Shown here: positions 25,504 through 33,520 of the stretch, one piece after another
Position numbering within the stretch: position 1 is the stretch's first letter
Layout of the letters: every line of letters starts with the position of its first letter
Assembly: GCF_006149045.1 (NCBI RefSeq)
Contig: NZ_VBSN01000039.1
Location: 1-38,137, forward strand
Direction of reading: 5' to 3'
Length of the DNA: 38,137 nt
From: Dyadobacter flavalbus
GTDB taxonomy: Bacteria; Bacteroidota; Bacteroidia; Cytophagales; Spirosomataceae
Position numbers and translations under genes: made by a program
The notes under the pieces: generated by a model
Database searches by the model: none
Seen by the model: the letters and a program-made list of their open reading frames with translations, nothing else
What the model was told of the DNA's origin: nothing

Positions 25504-26202
25504 ATGAAAATTTTGAAAGCACCGTTATGGATTATCCCGGCTATTCTGTTTGTACTTACTTTGACAACAAGCTCCCAAGCGCAGCTGAGTGTGGGCCTTC
25601 GCGGCGGCGTCAATTTTGCACATTTCGGGTCCGGCGATCCGGTTCTGAATTACAAGCCGAAAACAGCCCCGGGTTTTGCCTCGTTGTTTCATTACGCCGT
25701 CAGCCCTTCGTTCAGTTTTCAGGTCGAGCCCGGCTATGCGCAGTGGAGTGCTCAGATCGCTGAAACACAAACTGCGCCCAATTACATCCGGGAATATGCG
25801 TACAGCATATTTTTAAATTACGCTGAAGTGCCTGTTCTTTTTCAGTACAAACCGAACTTCGGAAAGTTGCAGGCCATATTTTCTCTGGGCCCGGAAGCAC
25901 GGTTTCTTGCGAAGCCTATGAAAGCAAAGACCAAAATAATCCAGTATTACAACGGCCAGGTTACAGACCAGCTTGACAGGACAGATCGTTATACGGGAGA
26001 TTTCGGTGTGAGAAAATTTGACATCGGGCTTATGGCGGGAATCGGAATTGCCTATCCGGCAGGCCCTTTCAAGATTATCGCAGAAGGACGTTATCATTAT
26101 GGTTTTACCGATATCTATGGCAATCTGACGGGCAGTTCGTCTTCAGTTTACATACGCGGAATCTCGGCTCATGCAGGTCTGCTTTATCCGATTGGCAAAT
26201 AA
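25504..26202 (+). CDS. Outer-membrane beta-barrel protein (PorT-like fold)
   Basis: 232 residues with a signal peptide (MKILKAPLWIIPAILFVLTL, cut near SSQAQ). An eight-stranded-barrel pattern follows: LSVGLRGGVNFAHFGS, SFSFQVEPGYAQW, FLNYAEVPVLFQYKPN, FSLGPEARFL, DIGLMAGIGIAYPAGPFKIIAEGRYHYGFTDI and ISAHAGLLYPIGK. This is the small 'outer_membrane_beta-barrel' family of Bacteroidota. Barrels like this have no predictable substrate. ATG 25504 gives a clean signal peptide; ATG 25474 would add ten residues. Confidence 0.85.
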   Translation: MKILKAPLWIIPAILFVLTLTTSSQAQLSVGLRGGVNFAHFGSGDPVLNYKPKTAPGFASLFHYAVSPSFSFQVEPGYAQWSAQIAETQTAPNYIREYAYSIFLNYAEVPVLFQYKPNFGKLQAIFSLGPEARFLAKPMKAKTKIIQYYNGQVTDQLDRTDRYTGDFGVRKFDIGLMAGIGIAYPAGPFKIIAEGRYHYGFTDIYGNLTGSSSSVYIRGISAHAGLLYPIGK

Positions 26203-26342
26203 TAACAGGAAAACAGGTTCTGTACTTACTGTGTATCAATCCTCTTGATTGTAAATATTAATATAAAAAATGAGGTAAAATTCATGCCGCAAGCCTTTTG
26301 ATAGAGAATACGATGTGAAAAATCAAATCAACTTCAAAGCGC

Positions 26343-27338
26343 ATGTTTATTATCGAAAGTTATGCATCTGCGGTTATTTTTTGTGTGATCACCATGATTT
26401 GTTGGGGTTCCTGGGCGAATACACAAAAACTTGCAGCAAATACGTGGCGTTTTGAGCTTTTTTATTGGGATTATGTTGCCGGCATTTTAATCATTGCAAC
26501 CTTAATCGGCCTGACCTTGGGCAGCAGCGGAGATCAGGGCCGGCCTTTTCTGGAAGATATTGGCCAGGCAAACCGGGAATCTGTCGGGCTTGCCATGCTG
26601 GGCGGTATCATTTTTAATGCCGCAAATATCCTGCTGGTTACGGCCATAGCAGTTGCAGGCATGTCGGTTGCTTTTCCGGTGGGCATCGGCATTGCCCTGG
26701 TTTGGGGCGTGGTTGTCAATTATATGAATAATCCGGTCGGCAATTCTTCTCTGCTTTTCATCGGCGTAGCACTGATTGTCGCCGCCATCATCCTGAACGC
26801 TTATGCATACCGCCGCAATACGAGTCAGGCCAAAGGCATGTCGGCACGCGGATTGCTGTTTTCGGTAGCTGCCGGCGTATTGATGGGATTTTTTTACAAA
26901 TACGTTGCTGCTTCCATGTTTGCCGATTTTGCCGTTCCGCAAGCTGGCAAGTTAAGTCCTTATTCGGCTGTTTTCTTTTTTGCTGCCGGTGTTTTCCTGA
27001 GCAACTTCCTGTTCAATTCCATTATCATGAAAAAGCCCGTTGAAGGTTTGCCGGTACATTACAGGCAGTACTTTGAAGGAACTTTCCGGAACCATCTGAT
27101 GGGCATGCTGGGCGGAGCCATATGGTGTATTGGCATGAGCTTCAATATTCTTGCTTCCGGCCAGGCGGGGCCGGCCATTTCGTACGGTCTGGGGCAGGGC
27201 GCTACGGTCATTGCAGCGATCTGGGGCATTGCAGTGTGGAAAGAATTCCGGAATGCACCCAAAGGAACATCGCTGATCCTGAATGCAATGCTGATTTGTT
27301 ACATTGCCGGACTGGGAATTCTTATTGCCGCCAGATAA
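26343..27338 (+). CDS. GRP/RhaT-type sugar or nucleoside transporter (DMT superfamily)
   Basis: 331 residues with about ten membrane helices. MICWGSWANTQKLAANTWRFELFYWDYVAG is the start typical of the glucose/ribose porter (GRP) group, with SVAFPVGIGIALVWGVVVNY and ISYGLGQGATVIAAIWGIAVWKEFR in the later helices. GRP proteins take up sugars such as glucose or ribose by proton symport. The nucleoside hydrolase gene begins 36 bases downstream, so the transported compound may be ribose or a nucleoside. That pairing is inference from context. Confidence 0.85.
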   Translation: MFIIESYASAVIFCVITMICWGSWANTQKLAANTWRFELFYWDYVAGILIIATLIGLTLGSSGDQGRPFLEDIGQANRESVGLAMLGGIIFNAANILLVTAIAVAGMSVAFPVGIGIALVWGVVVNYMNNPVGNSSLLFIGVALIVAAIILNAYAYRRNTSQAKGMSARGLLFSVAAGVLMGFFYKYVAASMFADFAVPQAGKLSPYSAVFFFAAGVFLSNFLFNSIIMKKPVEGLPVHYRQYFEGTFRNHLMGMLGGAIWCIGMSFNILASGQAGPAISYGLGQGATVIAAIWGIAVWKEFRNAPKGTSLILNAMLICYIAGLGILIAAR

Positions 27339-27373
27339 ATAATCCTTTCAATCCTCAATATCCCGAAATTTCA

Positions 27374-28381
27374 ATGAACTATTTTTTACTTGGAATACTG
27401 CTTTTCATTCATGTTTATCCGTCATCAGAAAACCGTCCGGATTCCATTGATTCTCCTGCAAAACCGGACAAAATCCGGCTTATCATTGACTCGGATGCCA
27501 ACAATGAACTGGATGACCAGCATGCACTTGCTTATGCTTTTTTCAGCCGTGACCAGTTTGATCTGGAAGGAATTACAATCAATAATACCAGAAACGGAGG
27601 CACGCTGAAAGGCCATTACGACGAGGCGGTAAGAGTGGCTAAATTATGCAATGCATACAATGATGTTAAGATCTACAAAGGCGCATCCGGCAATTATGCA
27701 GACATACAAAACCATATCAATGAAGCGGATTATGACGGAAAGGAAGCCGTTGACTTTATCATAAAAAGTGCAAAATCCAGTGATTCCCGCCAGCTTGTGC
27801 TTTTACCGATCGGTAAGCTGACCAACATCGCGCTGGCGCTGAAGAAAGCGCCTGAAATAGCCGGCAAGATCCGGATTGTGTGGCTGGGCTCCAACTATCC
27901 CGATGCCGGGGAATACAATCTGGATGATGATACGACTTCCGTCAATCCGGTTATTCAGTCACAGGCACCATTTGAAATGGCCGTTGTCAGGAACGGAAAA
28001 CCTTCGGGAACGGCAGCCGTGTCGGTTACGCCTGCGGAAATCAATGCACGCATGAAAGGCAAAGGCATTGAAGTGGCCAGGGCCGTGGCCGGACGGCATG
28101 GAAACAGCTTTACAACCTTTGGCGATTACTCCGCAGATCTCTTTGCACATGCTGATCTGCATGGAAATCCGCCTTCCCGCGCCCTGTACGATATGGCTGC
28201 GGTAGCCATTGTAAAAAATCCGCACTGGGCTGAAAAAACGACAATCAATGCGCCTACGCTCTCGGGAAACAAATGGATTGATCATGCCAAAACAGGCAGA
28301 AAAATAGAAATCTGGGAAAATTTTAAAAAAGATGAAATACTGGCCGATTTCTACAAAACGGTTGAAAAAAGCGCCAAATAG
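27374..28381 (+). CDS. Secreted or membrane-attached nucleoside hydrolase
   Basis: 335 residues of the inosine/uridine-preferring nucleoside hydrolase family, which splits ribonucleosides into base and ribose. A hydrophobic leader (MNYFLLGILLFIHVYP) precedes the calcium-binding cluster DSDANNELDDQHAL, the family DxDxxxDD motif with Asn-Asn where GxG is common. PIGKLTNIALALKKAP equals the GPLTNxAxA motif, and ALYDMAAVAIV holds the late active-site Asp. The ATG at 27374 is chosen; an earlier in-frame start at 27122 lies inside the transporter gene. The leader suggests action outside the cytoplasm, feeding the transporter ahead of it. Confidence 0.9.
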   Translation: MNYFLLGILLFIHVYPSSENRPDSIDSPAKPDKIRLIIDSDANNELDDQHALAYAFFSRDQFDLEGITINNTRNGGTLKGHYDEAVRVAKLCNAYNDVKIYKGASGNYADIQNHINEADYDGKEAVDFIIKSAKSSDSRQLVLLPIGKLTNIALALKKAPEIAGKIRIVWLGSNYPDAGEYNLDDDTTSVNPVIQSQAPFEMAVVRNGKPSGTAAVSVTPAEINARMKGKGIEVARAVAGRHGNSFTTFGDYSADLFAHADLHGNPPSRALYDMAAVAIVKNPHWAEKTTINAPTLSGNKWIDHAKTGRKIEIWENFKKDEILADFYKTVEKSAK

Positions 28382-28409
28382 CGCATTCCATGTTTTACCT
28401 TAAAAAAAC

Positions 28410-28438
28410 CCTGCGGAACAATTCCGCAGGTTTTTTTT
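28410..28438 (+). terminator. Strong intrinsic terminator after the nucleoside hydrolase
   Basis: A 9-bp stem CCTGCGGAA / TTCCGCAGG (28410-28418, 28422-28430) with a 3-base loop is followed by eight T residues and preceded by a run of A. The remaining gap to 28706 is AT-rich; TTAACCATTTCT occurs twice in it, near 28563 and 28687. Confidence 0.92.
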
Positions 28439-28706
28439 GTGCGTACTTCAACAGTTTCATAAACAAGACTTCACTTCTCACAAGCAAAAAAGCTAATAAT
28501 ATATTCTACTTATTTAAAATAAAATTAGAAATATTACTACATTTCCAATTAAATATATTCATTTAACCATTTCTCTGATCCTGTAAGTTGCAGAGCGAGC
28601 CATGTTCATTGGCTGCTAAACAGTTATGAATTCTGTTGTTTTATAAATACAGCTTTGTACCAGATTCAAAGTCTTTTCATATCTATTAACCATTTCTACA
28701 AACGTT

Positions 28707-30497
28707 ATGAAATTTTTACTCAAACTAATCTATGTATGCGGCCTTTTTGGCCTGTTTGCAGCTAAATCAGATGATAATCGCCCTGAAAACCAGTCGGCAG
28801 TGGCTTCACAGGTCATCTGTGCGGGAAGAACCTGGACGCATGATGAATTTCTGGGAAATTTTAACGGAAAAGGTGTTTATACCATTATTCATGAAAACAG
28901 GATTTACATCCGGTGGGATGGAAACAGTGACCCGTCGCGGATCCGGTCAGCGTTTGACAATACGGCCATATTGCTGCATCTGGATACAAACCGGTTCCCG
29001 AATGATGCGCAGGGAAATTACGCCGTGAATCATTGCGTCAATGGGGTTGACCCCAGCACCATGTCAACCGGTTATCTGAAACCGGCAATCGGCAATGCAA
29101 TTCCATGCAATAACAAGTTAATAACGGATAATTTGCTGCTTGGAACTTACGTTGGCACCGACCGCGTAAAAACATATCAGTTTGCCAGAATTGTCGATGG
29201 GCTGCTCCGTATCAACTTTCGCCGGGATTTGAACAATTATAATCCGAACGCATTTTCTCTGGGTCTCATCCAGCAGACCATTGCAGGCGAAAACGGCAGT
29301 TATATGAACCCCGACCTCGGCTTTCAGTTAAACTATCTGGAAGTCCAGAGCTGCTTCTGGGGCGATGTGCCCAAATACCCGGATTCGGTTGTGGGCGAAA
29401 TGCCGAACTGCGCATCCGGCCCCACACTGGGAACGATCAGCAATATTTCACAAACCGGATTGCGCTTTGCCTATTCAGGAAGCGGCGTTCCCAATATAGA
29501 CTGGAGAATAAAGTCGAACGGCACGATAGTCAGATCGGCAAAAACGGGATCACTTGGCAGTAATACCGTCGACATCAGCTTTGCTTCACTGGCAAGCGGT
29601 AATTATGTACTGGAAATCGAGGGCGGCGATTGTGTTTCCAGCATCAGTTCCAAGTCATTTACCATCAGCACAGGGCCGGTCAACTGTCTTGCCGGGCCCA
29701 ATCTCCTGTCCATTTCCAACATTACCCCCACTTCACTCCGCTTTTTGTTTCACGGAAACGGCGTTCCTACCATCGACTGGAAAATCAAATCGAACGGCAC
29801 AACCGTACGGTCCGCAAGAACGCCGCAGCTGACCAGTGCGAATGTGGACATCAACTTTGCTTCACTGACCCCGGGAAATTACACCATGGAAATCCAGGGC
29901 GGAGATTGCATTTCCGGCGTAAGCAGCCAGAGTTTCAAAATAGCCGAACCGCTTCCGATCCATCTTGTAAGCTTTGAAGGAACTGCATTGCAAAACGGGA
30001 TTGAACTTTCCTGGACAGTCGTTTCCGAGAAAAATGGTCAGGGTTTTGAAATCTTGCGTCTGGATGAACAGGCAAAAACTTCCGAAGTCATCGGGAAGCT
30101 GGCGCTGAGTGAAAAGCCGGCCGGCGAATACAGGTTTGTAGACGCAAATCCGCGTGCGGGCACTAATTATTATCAGTTGAAACAGATTGATACGGACGGG
30201 ACATTTACAAAGAGCAGGATTATTTCGGTTGAATTTAACCACATTTACGAATTGATGGCAGCACCGAACCCGGCCAGGGATTACATTGATGTATCTTACA
30301 GCGCCCGGATAGCAGGCATGTCGGATTTTGATATTTACAACGTGGCCGGCATTCGTGTGTCTTCTTCAAAACAAAGTCTGAAAAAAGGCCATAACAGCAG
30401 CAAGATCAACATTTCCGGTCTGGCAGACGGCCATTACATTCTGAAAATATCTTACGGGGATCAAAGTCAGAACCTGCGTTTTATAAAAGTGCATTAA
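28707..30497 (+). CDS. Secreted T9SS cargo with duplicated beta domain
   Basis: 596 residues with a signal peptide (MKFLLKLIYVCGLFGLFAAK). An N-terminal domain (about 30-230) with CAGRTWTHDEFLGNFNGKG and a WDGNSDP motif is of unknown function. Two clearly duplicated beta domains follow, beginning NCASGPTLGTISNIS (about 234-322) and NCLAGPNLLSISNIT (about 327-413); both carry VPxIDWxIKSNGTxVRSA and end with EIxGGDC. A further domain with LSWTVVSEKNGQGFEILR is common before sorting signals. The end (APNPARDYIDVSYS to LRFIKVH) is a T9SS type A domain. Role unknown; surface-exposed, probably binding. Confidence 0.85.
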   Translation: MKFLLKLIYVCGLFGLFAAKSDDNRPENQSAVASQVICAGRTWTHDEFLGNFNGKGVYTIIHENRIYIRWDGNSDPSRIRSAFDNTAILLHLDTNRFPNDAQGNYAVNHCVNGVDPSTMSTGYLKPAIGNAIPCNNKLITDNLLLGTYVGTDRVKTYQFARIVDGLLRINFRRDLNNYNPNAFSLGLIQQTIAGENGSYMNPDLGFQLNYLEVQSCFWGDVPKYPDSVVGEMPNCASGPTLGTISNISQTGLRFAYSGSGVPNIDWRIKSNGTIVRSAKTGSLGSNTVDISFASLASGNYVLEIEGGDCVSSISSKSFTISTGPVNCLAGPNLLSISNITPTSLRFLFHGNGVPTIDWKIKSNGTTVRSARTPQLTSANVDINFASLTPGNYTMEIQGGDCISGVSSQSFKIAEPLPIHLVSFEGTALQNGIELSWTVVSEKNGQGFEILRLDEQAKTSEVIGKLALSEKPAGEYRFVDANPRAGTNYYQLKQIDTDGTFTKSRIISVEFNHIYELMAAPNPARDYIDVSYSARIAGMSDFDIYNVAGIRVSSSKQSLKKGHNSSKINISGLADGHYILKISYGDQSQNLRFIKVH

Positions 30498-30539
30498 CAA
30501 AAAGAATCAAAGCTGCCGCTTATAAATACAGTTCATACC

Positions 30540-30599
30540 AGCCTTTCTGATCTCGCCGGCTTCCCGAACGGAGGCTGCGTGATCAGAAAGGCTTTTTTA
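30540..30599 (+). terminator. Terminator after the duplicated-domain cargo gene
   Basis: Perfect 13-bp arms AGCCTTTCTGATC (30540-30552) and GATCAGAAAGGCT (30581-30593) enclose a 28-base loop and are followed by TTTTT. The rest of the gap to 30812 contains a degenerate stretch near 30635-30690 (GTCATCTTGGTCG ... GAAGAGACCTCTGA) that resembles short GTCATnTCGACCG-type intergenic repeats I recall from Bacteroidota. Confidence 0.8.
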
Positions 30600-30812
30600 C
30601 ATACTGCCTTACAAACCGGAAATTCATGGCATCGCAAGCTTGTCATCTTGGTCGTTTGCCTGCCACTGTGAAGAGACCTCTGATAAGTTTTCCCTTCATG
30701 CTTCAGAACAACTTTGGTTAGATTCGGGCTTGTATCTCCTTATACTGGATTAGATTAATACTGTTTTACAATCCTGATTTTAAATAAAGCTCGTCAGCAA
30801 TCCGGTCAATTC

Positions 30813-32390
30813 ATGAAAAAGTGGAAATTTTCACTCGTCCTTTTATCTCTTTTATCCGTGTCGGCTGTAAAAAGTTTTGCCCAGAAACCCGGTCCCGGCT
30901 CGGCTGCCACATACCGGAATCCTGTTATTCCCGGCGACTTTGCAGATCCCTCGGTCATTCTTGTCGGTGATACGTATTATGCCTGCGGAACCTCTTCGGA
31001 ATGGGGCCCGGCCTACCCTGTTTACAGCTCAAAAAACCTGATTGACTGGCAATACGTCGGTCCAGTGTTTGCCGACTTGCCGGAATGGACTATGGGAAGT
31101 TACTGGGCACCTGAGCTTTTTTTTCGTAACGGCACTTTTTACGTTTATTATACTGCCCGCCGCAAAACTGACAAACAGTCGTTTATCGGGGTTGCCAGCA
31201 CAAAGGACTTGAAAAAAGGATTCAAAGATCACGGTATAATCATCGAATGGACAAAAGAGGCAATTGATGCATTCATTGTTGAAGACAGCGGGAAATTGTT
31301 CATCACATGGAAAGCATACGGGCTGGACAAAGACAGGGGAATTGAAATACTTGGAGCCGAGCTGTCAAGTGACGGCTTGAAAGTCACAGGCAAGGAATTC
31401 AGTCTGATAAAAGCGGATCCTGCGGGCTGGGAATCCGGAGGCGCGGAAGGACAGGCCATTTTCAAGAGAGGAAAATACTGGTATATGCTTTATTCCGGAA
31501 ATGCCTGCTGCGGAGAAAAATGTAATTATCAGGTGGGGTTTGCAAGAGCTGAAAAACTGACGGGTCCGTGGACCAAGTATGCAGGAAATCCGGTCCTTTT
31601 CAGCGATGAATCCTGGAAATGCCCGGGGCACGGAACGGTGGTGGTGACGCCGGATAACCGGTATTTCTATCTGCATCATGCGTACAGCGGAACCGATTTT
31701 ACATTTACCGGCAGACAAGGTATACTGAGTGAACTTACATGGGACGACACGACCGAATGGCCGGCTTTCAGGTACGGAAAAACGCCTCCGGTTCAGGCGG
31801 AAATGCCGTTAGCGGCAAGTGCTCAGACCAGCCCGGAACTTCGTAACAAGGGTGATAAAAATAGCATTGAACCGCGCTGGGTTTATGATGTAAGTTTTCC
31901 GAAACCGGTATTCACCGAGCAGAACGGTTCCATCCAGATTGAAAACAACAACCCTATTCCAGCCGGCAACTTTATCGGATTGACGGTTGAAAAAGGCAAT
32001 TATACTTTCTCCGCAGCAGTAAAACCCGTTAAAGACCTGATGCAGAATATTGTTATTTACGGCGATGCAAATAATGCACTGGGTTACGGGATCCAGCAAC
32101 ATGAAATTAAATTGTGGCAGGTAAAAGAAGGCATTTTTGAAATACTCAAAACACAGGAAATTTCAGAAAAATACAATCATGTCCAACTGAATCTGCAAAG
32201 TCGTAACGGCCGCTTTTATGAATTCAGCTGGAACATAAAAGGCCAGGAAACAGGCGTTGCGGCACATGCTTTTCAGATGCAAGCGCCGTGGCTGCCGCGT
32301 TGGGACCGAGCGCCCAGAGTCGGCATTAATGTATCAGGAAACAAAGCTGGCAGGAGTGAGATAAACGCCGTGAAAATGAAATATGATTAA
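30813..32390 (+). CDS. Glycoside hydrolase family 43 enzyme with C-terminal beta-sandwich
   Basis: 525 residues. A signal peptide (about 1-23) leads into a five-bladed propeller typical of GH43 arabinofuranosidases, xylosidases and galactosidases. The catalytic base is probably Asp45 (YRNPVIPGDFADPSV), the pKa modulator Asp152 (AIDAFIVEDSGKLFITW) and the acid Glu212 (ESGGAEGQAIFKRGKYWYMLYSG). After about residue 345 comes a concanavalin-like accessory domain (PRWVYDVSFPKPVFTEQNG onwards), as in xylosidase-type GH43 proteins. It would trim side chains or oligomers of plant or algal hemicellulose; the exact subfamily cannot be told. No T9SS domain is present, so it is likely periplasmic. Confidence 0.92.
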   Translation: MKKWKFSLVLLSLLSVSAVKSFAQKPGPGSAATYRNPVIPGDFADPSVILVGDTYYACGTSSEWGPAYPVYSSKNLIDWQYVGPVFADLPEWTMGSYWAPELFFRNGTFYVYYTARRKTDKQSFIGVASTKDLKKGFKDHGIIIEWTKEAIDAFIVEDSGKLFITWKAYGLDKDRGIEILGAELSSDGLKVTGKEFSLIKADPAGWESGGAEGQAIFKRGKYWYMLYSGNACCGEKCNYQVGFARAEKLTGPWTKYAGNPVLFSDESWKCPGHGTVVVTPDNRYFYLHHAYSGTDFTFTGRQGILSELTWDDTTEWPAFRYGKTPPVQAEMPLAASAQTSPELRNKGDKNSIEPRWVYDVSFPKPVFTEQNGSIQIENNNPIPAGNFIGLTVEKGNYTFSAAVKPVKDLMQNIVIYGDANNALGYGIQQHEIKLWQVKEGIFEILKTQEISEKYNHVQLNLQSRNGRFYEFSWNIKGQETGVAAHAFQMQAPWLPRWDRAPRVGINVSGNKAGRSEINAVKMKYD

Positions 32391-32449
32391 TGGGGTCCAG
32401 ACCGGTAAATGCGTAATGCCATCAGGAATTACAGGTTGTTTTACAGTAA

Positions 32450-32492
32450 AGGAAAATCCTTTGGCATTTAAGCACACCAAAGGATTTTTCCT
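32450..32492. terminator. Stem-loop between the GH43 and SDR genes
   Basis: Arms AGGAAAATCCTTTGG (32450-32464) and CCAAAGGATTTTTCCT (32477-32492) pair with a single bulged T and a 12-base loop. A and T runs occur inside the stem and there is no long T-tail, so termination is likely but not certain. Confidence 0.6.
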
Positions 32493-32627
32493 GTTTATAC
32501 ATTCTAGAAAATGACTTTAACAAAACAGTTGGATTTACAAGCTTTGGAATGCTGCTTTGTATCAATTCCTTATTTTCCCAACAGCTCCAAGCTGAGAGCC
32601 AACTGCTTGCTGATCGCCCGCAGCTGC

Positions 32628-33365
32628 TCACCAGGAATTCATCTGCTCAAACAAAGCTTCACGTTTGGACCTGAGTCCCGCAGCCTGGCCGATTGCTGCT
32701 TCCAGTTCATCATTTTTTATGGCTTTCATCGCGCCTGCAATAAATTCCTGAACCGGAATCCCGCCGTGTGACTGGCTTTTATCTTCCCGCCTGTCGTGAC
32801 CGAGTTCCGTATCAACAGCCGGCGGTGCAATTTCAAATACTTTGATTCCGGTTTGTTTTAACTGATGCCTGAGCGATAAAGTCAGTGAATGCATGGCAGC
32901 CTTTGTAGCGCAATAAACGGGCATAAAGGCCAGCGGCGCAAAAGCCAGCCCGGACGTTATATTAATGATTGCCGCATTTTCCTTTTCAGCAAAATGAGGC
33001 GTAAATAATGAAGCCAGATGAACCGGTGCAATAAAATTGGTTTCGGTTTCGGTACGTACTCTTTCCAGATCAACTGGTGATTTCAGATCGGTGACGAGCT
33101 GTATGCCGGCATTATTGATAAGCATGTTTGTTTCCGGGTAATTCTGAAAAACCCATTCTGCCAGCCCGGCTCTTTGCGCTGCATCCGATACGTCTGAAAC
33201 CCTGGTTATAATTTCCGGTAATTTATTTTTAATGGCTTCAAGCCGGTCTTCCCGTCTGCCGGTTATGATTACACGATTTCCTTCTTTTATAAATTCTTCT
33301 GCAAATGCCAAGCCAATTCCGGATGTACCGCCGGTTATCAGAATTGTGTTTCCTGTTACGATCAT
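32628..33365 (-). CDS. Short-chain dehydrogenase/reductase (DltE-like)
   Basis: 245 residues with a Rossmann fold: GGTSGIGLAFA (12-22) for NAD(P), TGRREDRLE for NADP preference, MLINNAGIQ near 80-88, and the active-site pair in YCATKAA near residue 150 with Ser in NITSGLAFAP ahead of it. ETETNFIAPVHLASLFTPHF and KVFEIAPPAVDTELGHDR match the DltE/YdfG-like group. The substrate is unknown. It is probably a unit of its own, since the GT39 gene ends about 155 bases upstream with inverted repeats between. Confidence 0.92.
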   Translation of the reverse strand: MIVTGNTILITGGTSGIGLAFAEEFIKEGNRVIITGRREDRLEAIKNKLPEIITRVSDVSDAAQRAGLAEWVFQNYPETNMLINNAGIQLVTDLKSPVDLERVRTETETNFIAPVHLASLFTPHFAEKENAAIINITSGLAFAPLAFMPVYCATKAAMHSLTLSLRHQLKQTGIKVFEIAPPAVDTELGHDRREDKSQSHGGIPVQEFIAGAMKAIKNDELEAAIGQAAGLRSKREALFEQMNSW

Positions 33366-33391
33366 TTTTTGATTGATTTATTTTAAACCGA

Positions 33392-33471
33392 TTGCTGCAA
33401 ACCTGTTTGTAGAAAATGTAATGCCATCGCAATGGACAATTTTGTTCAGGTCCATTTTTATTTTGCAGCAA
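33392..33471. repeat. Nested inverted repeats between the GT39 and SDR genes
   Basis: Outer arms TTGCTGCAAA (33392-33401) and TTTGCAGCAA (33462-33471) enclose inner arms AATGGAC (33431-33437) and GTCCATT (33450-33456). CCTGTTTGTAG at about 33402 copies the flank of the dispersed palindromic repeats. It could be a terminator of the GT39 transcript or a decayed repeat element. Confidence 0.5.
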
Positions 33472-33520
33472 CCGGGTTTTGATTCTTCAACCTGGAATTA
33501 TAACATGCATAAAATAGCGG

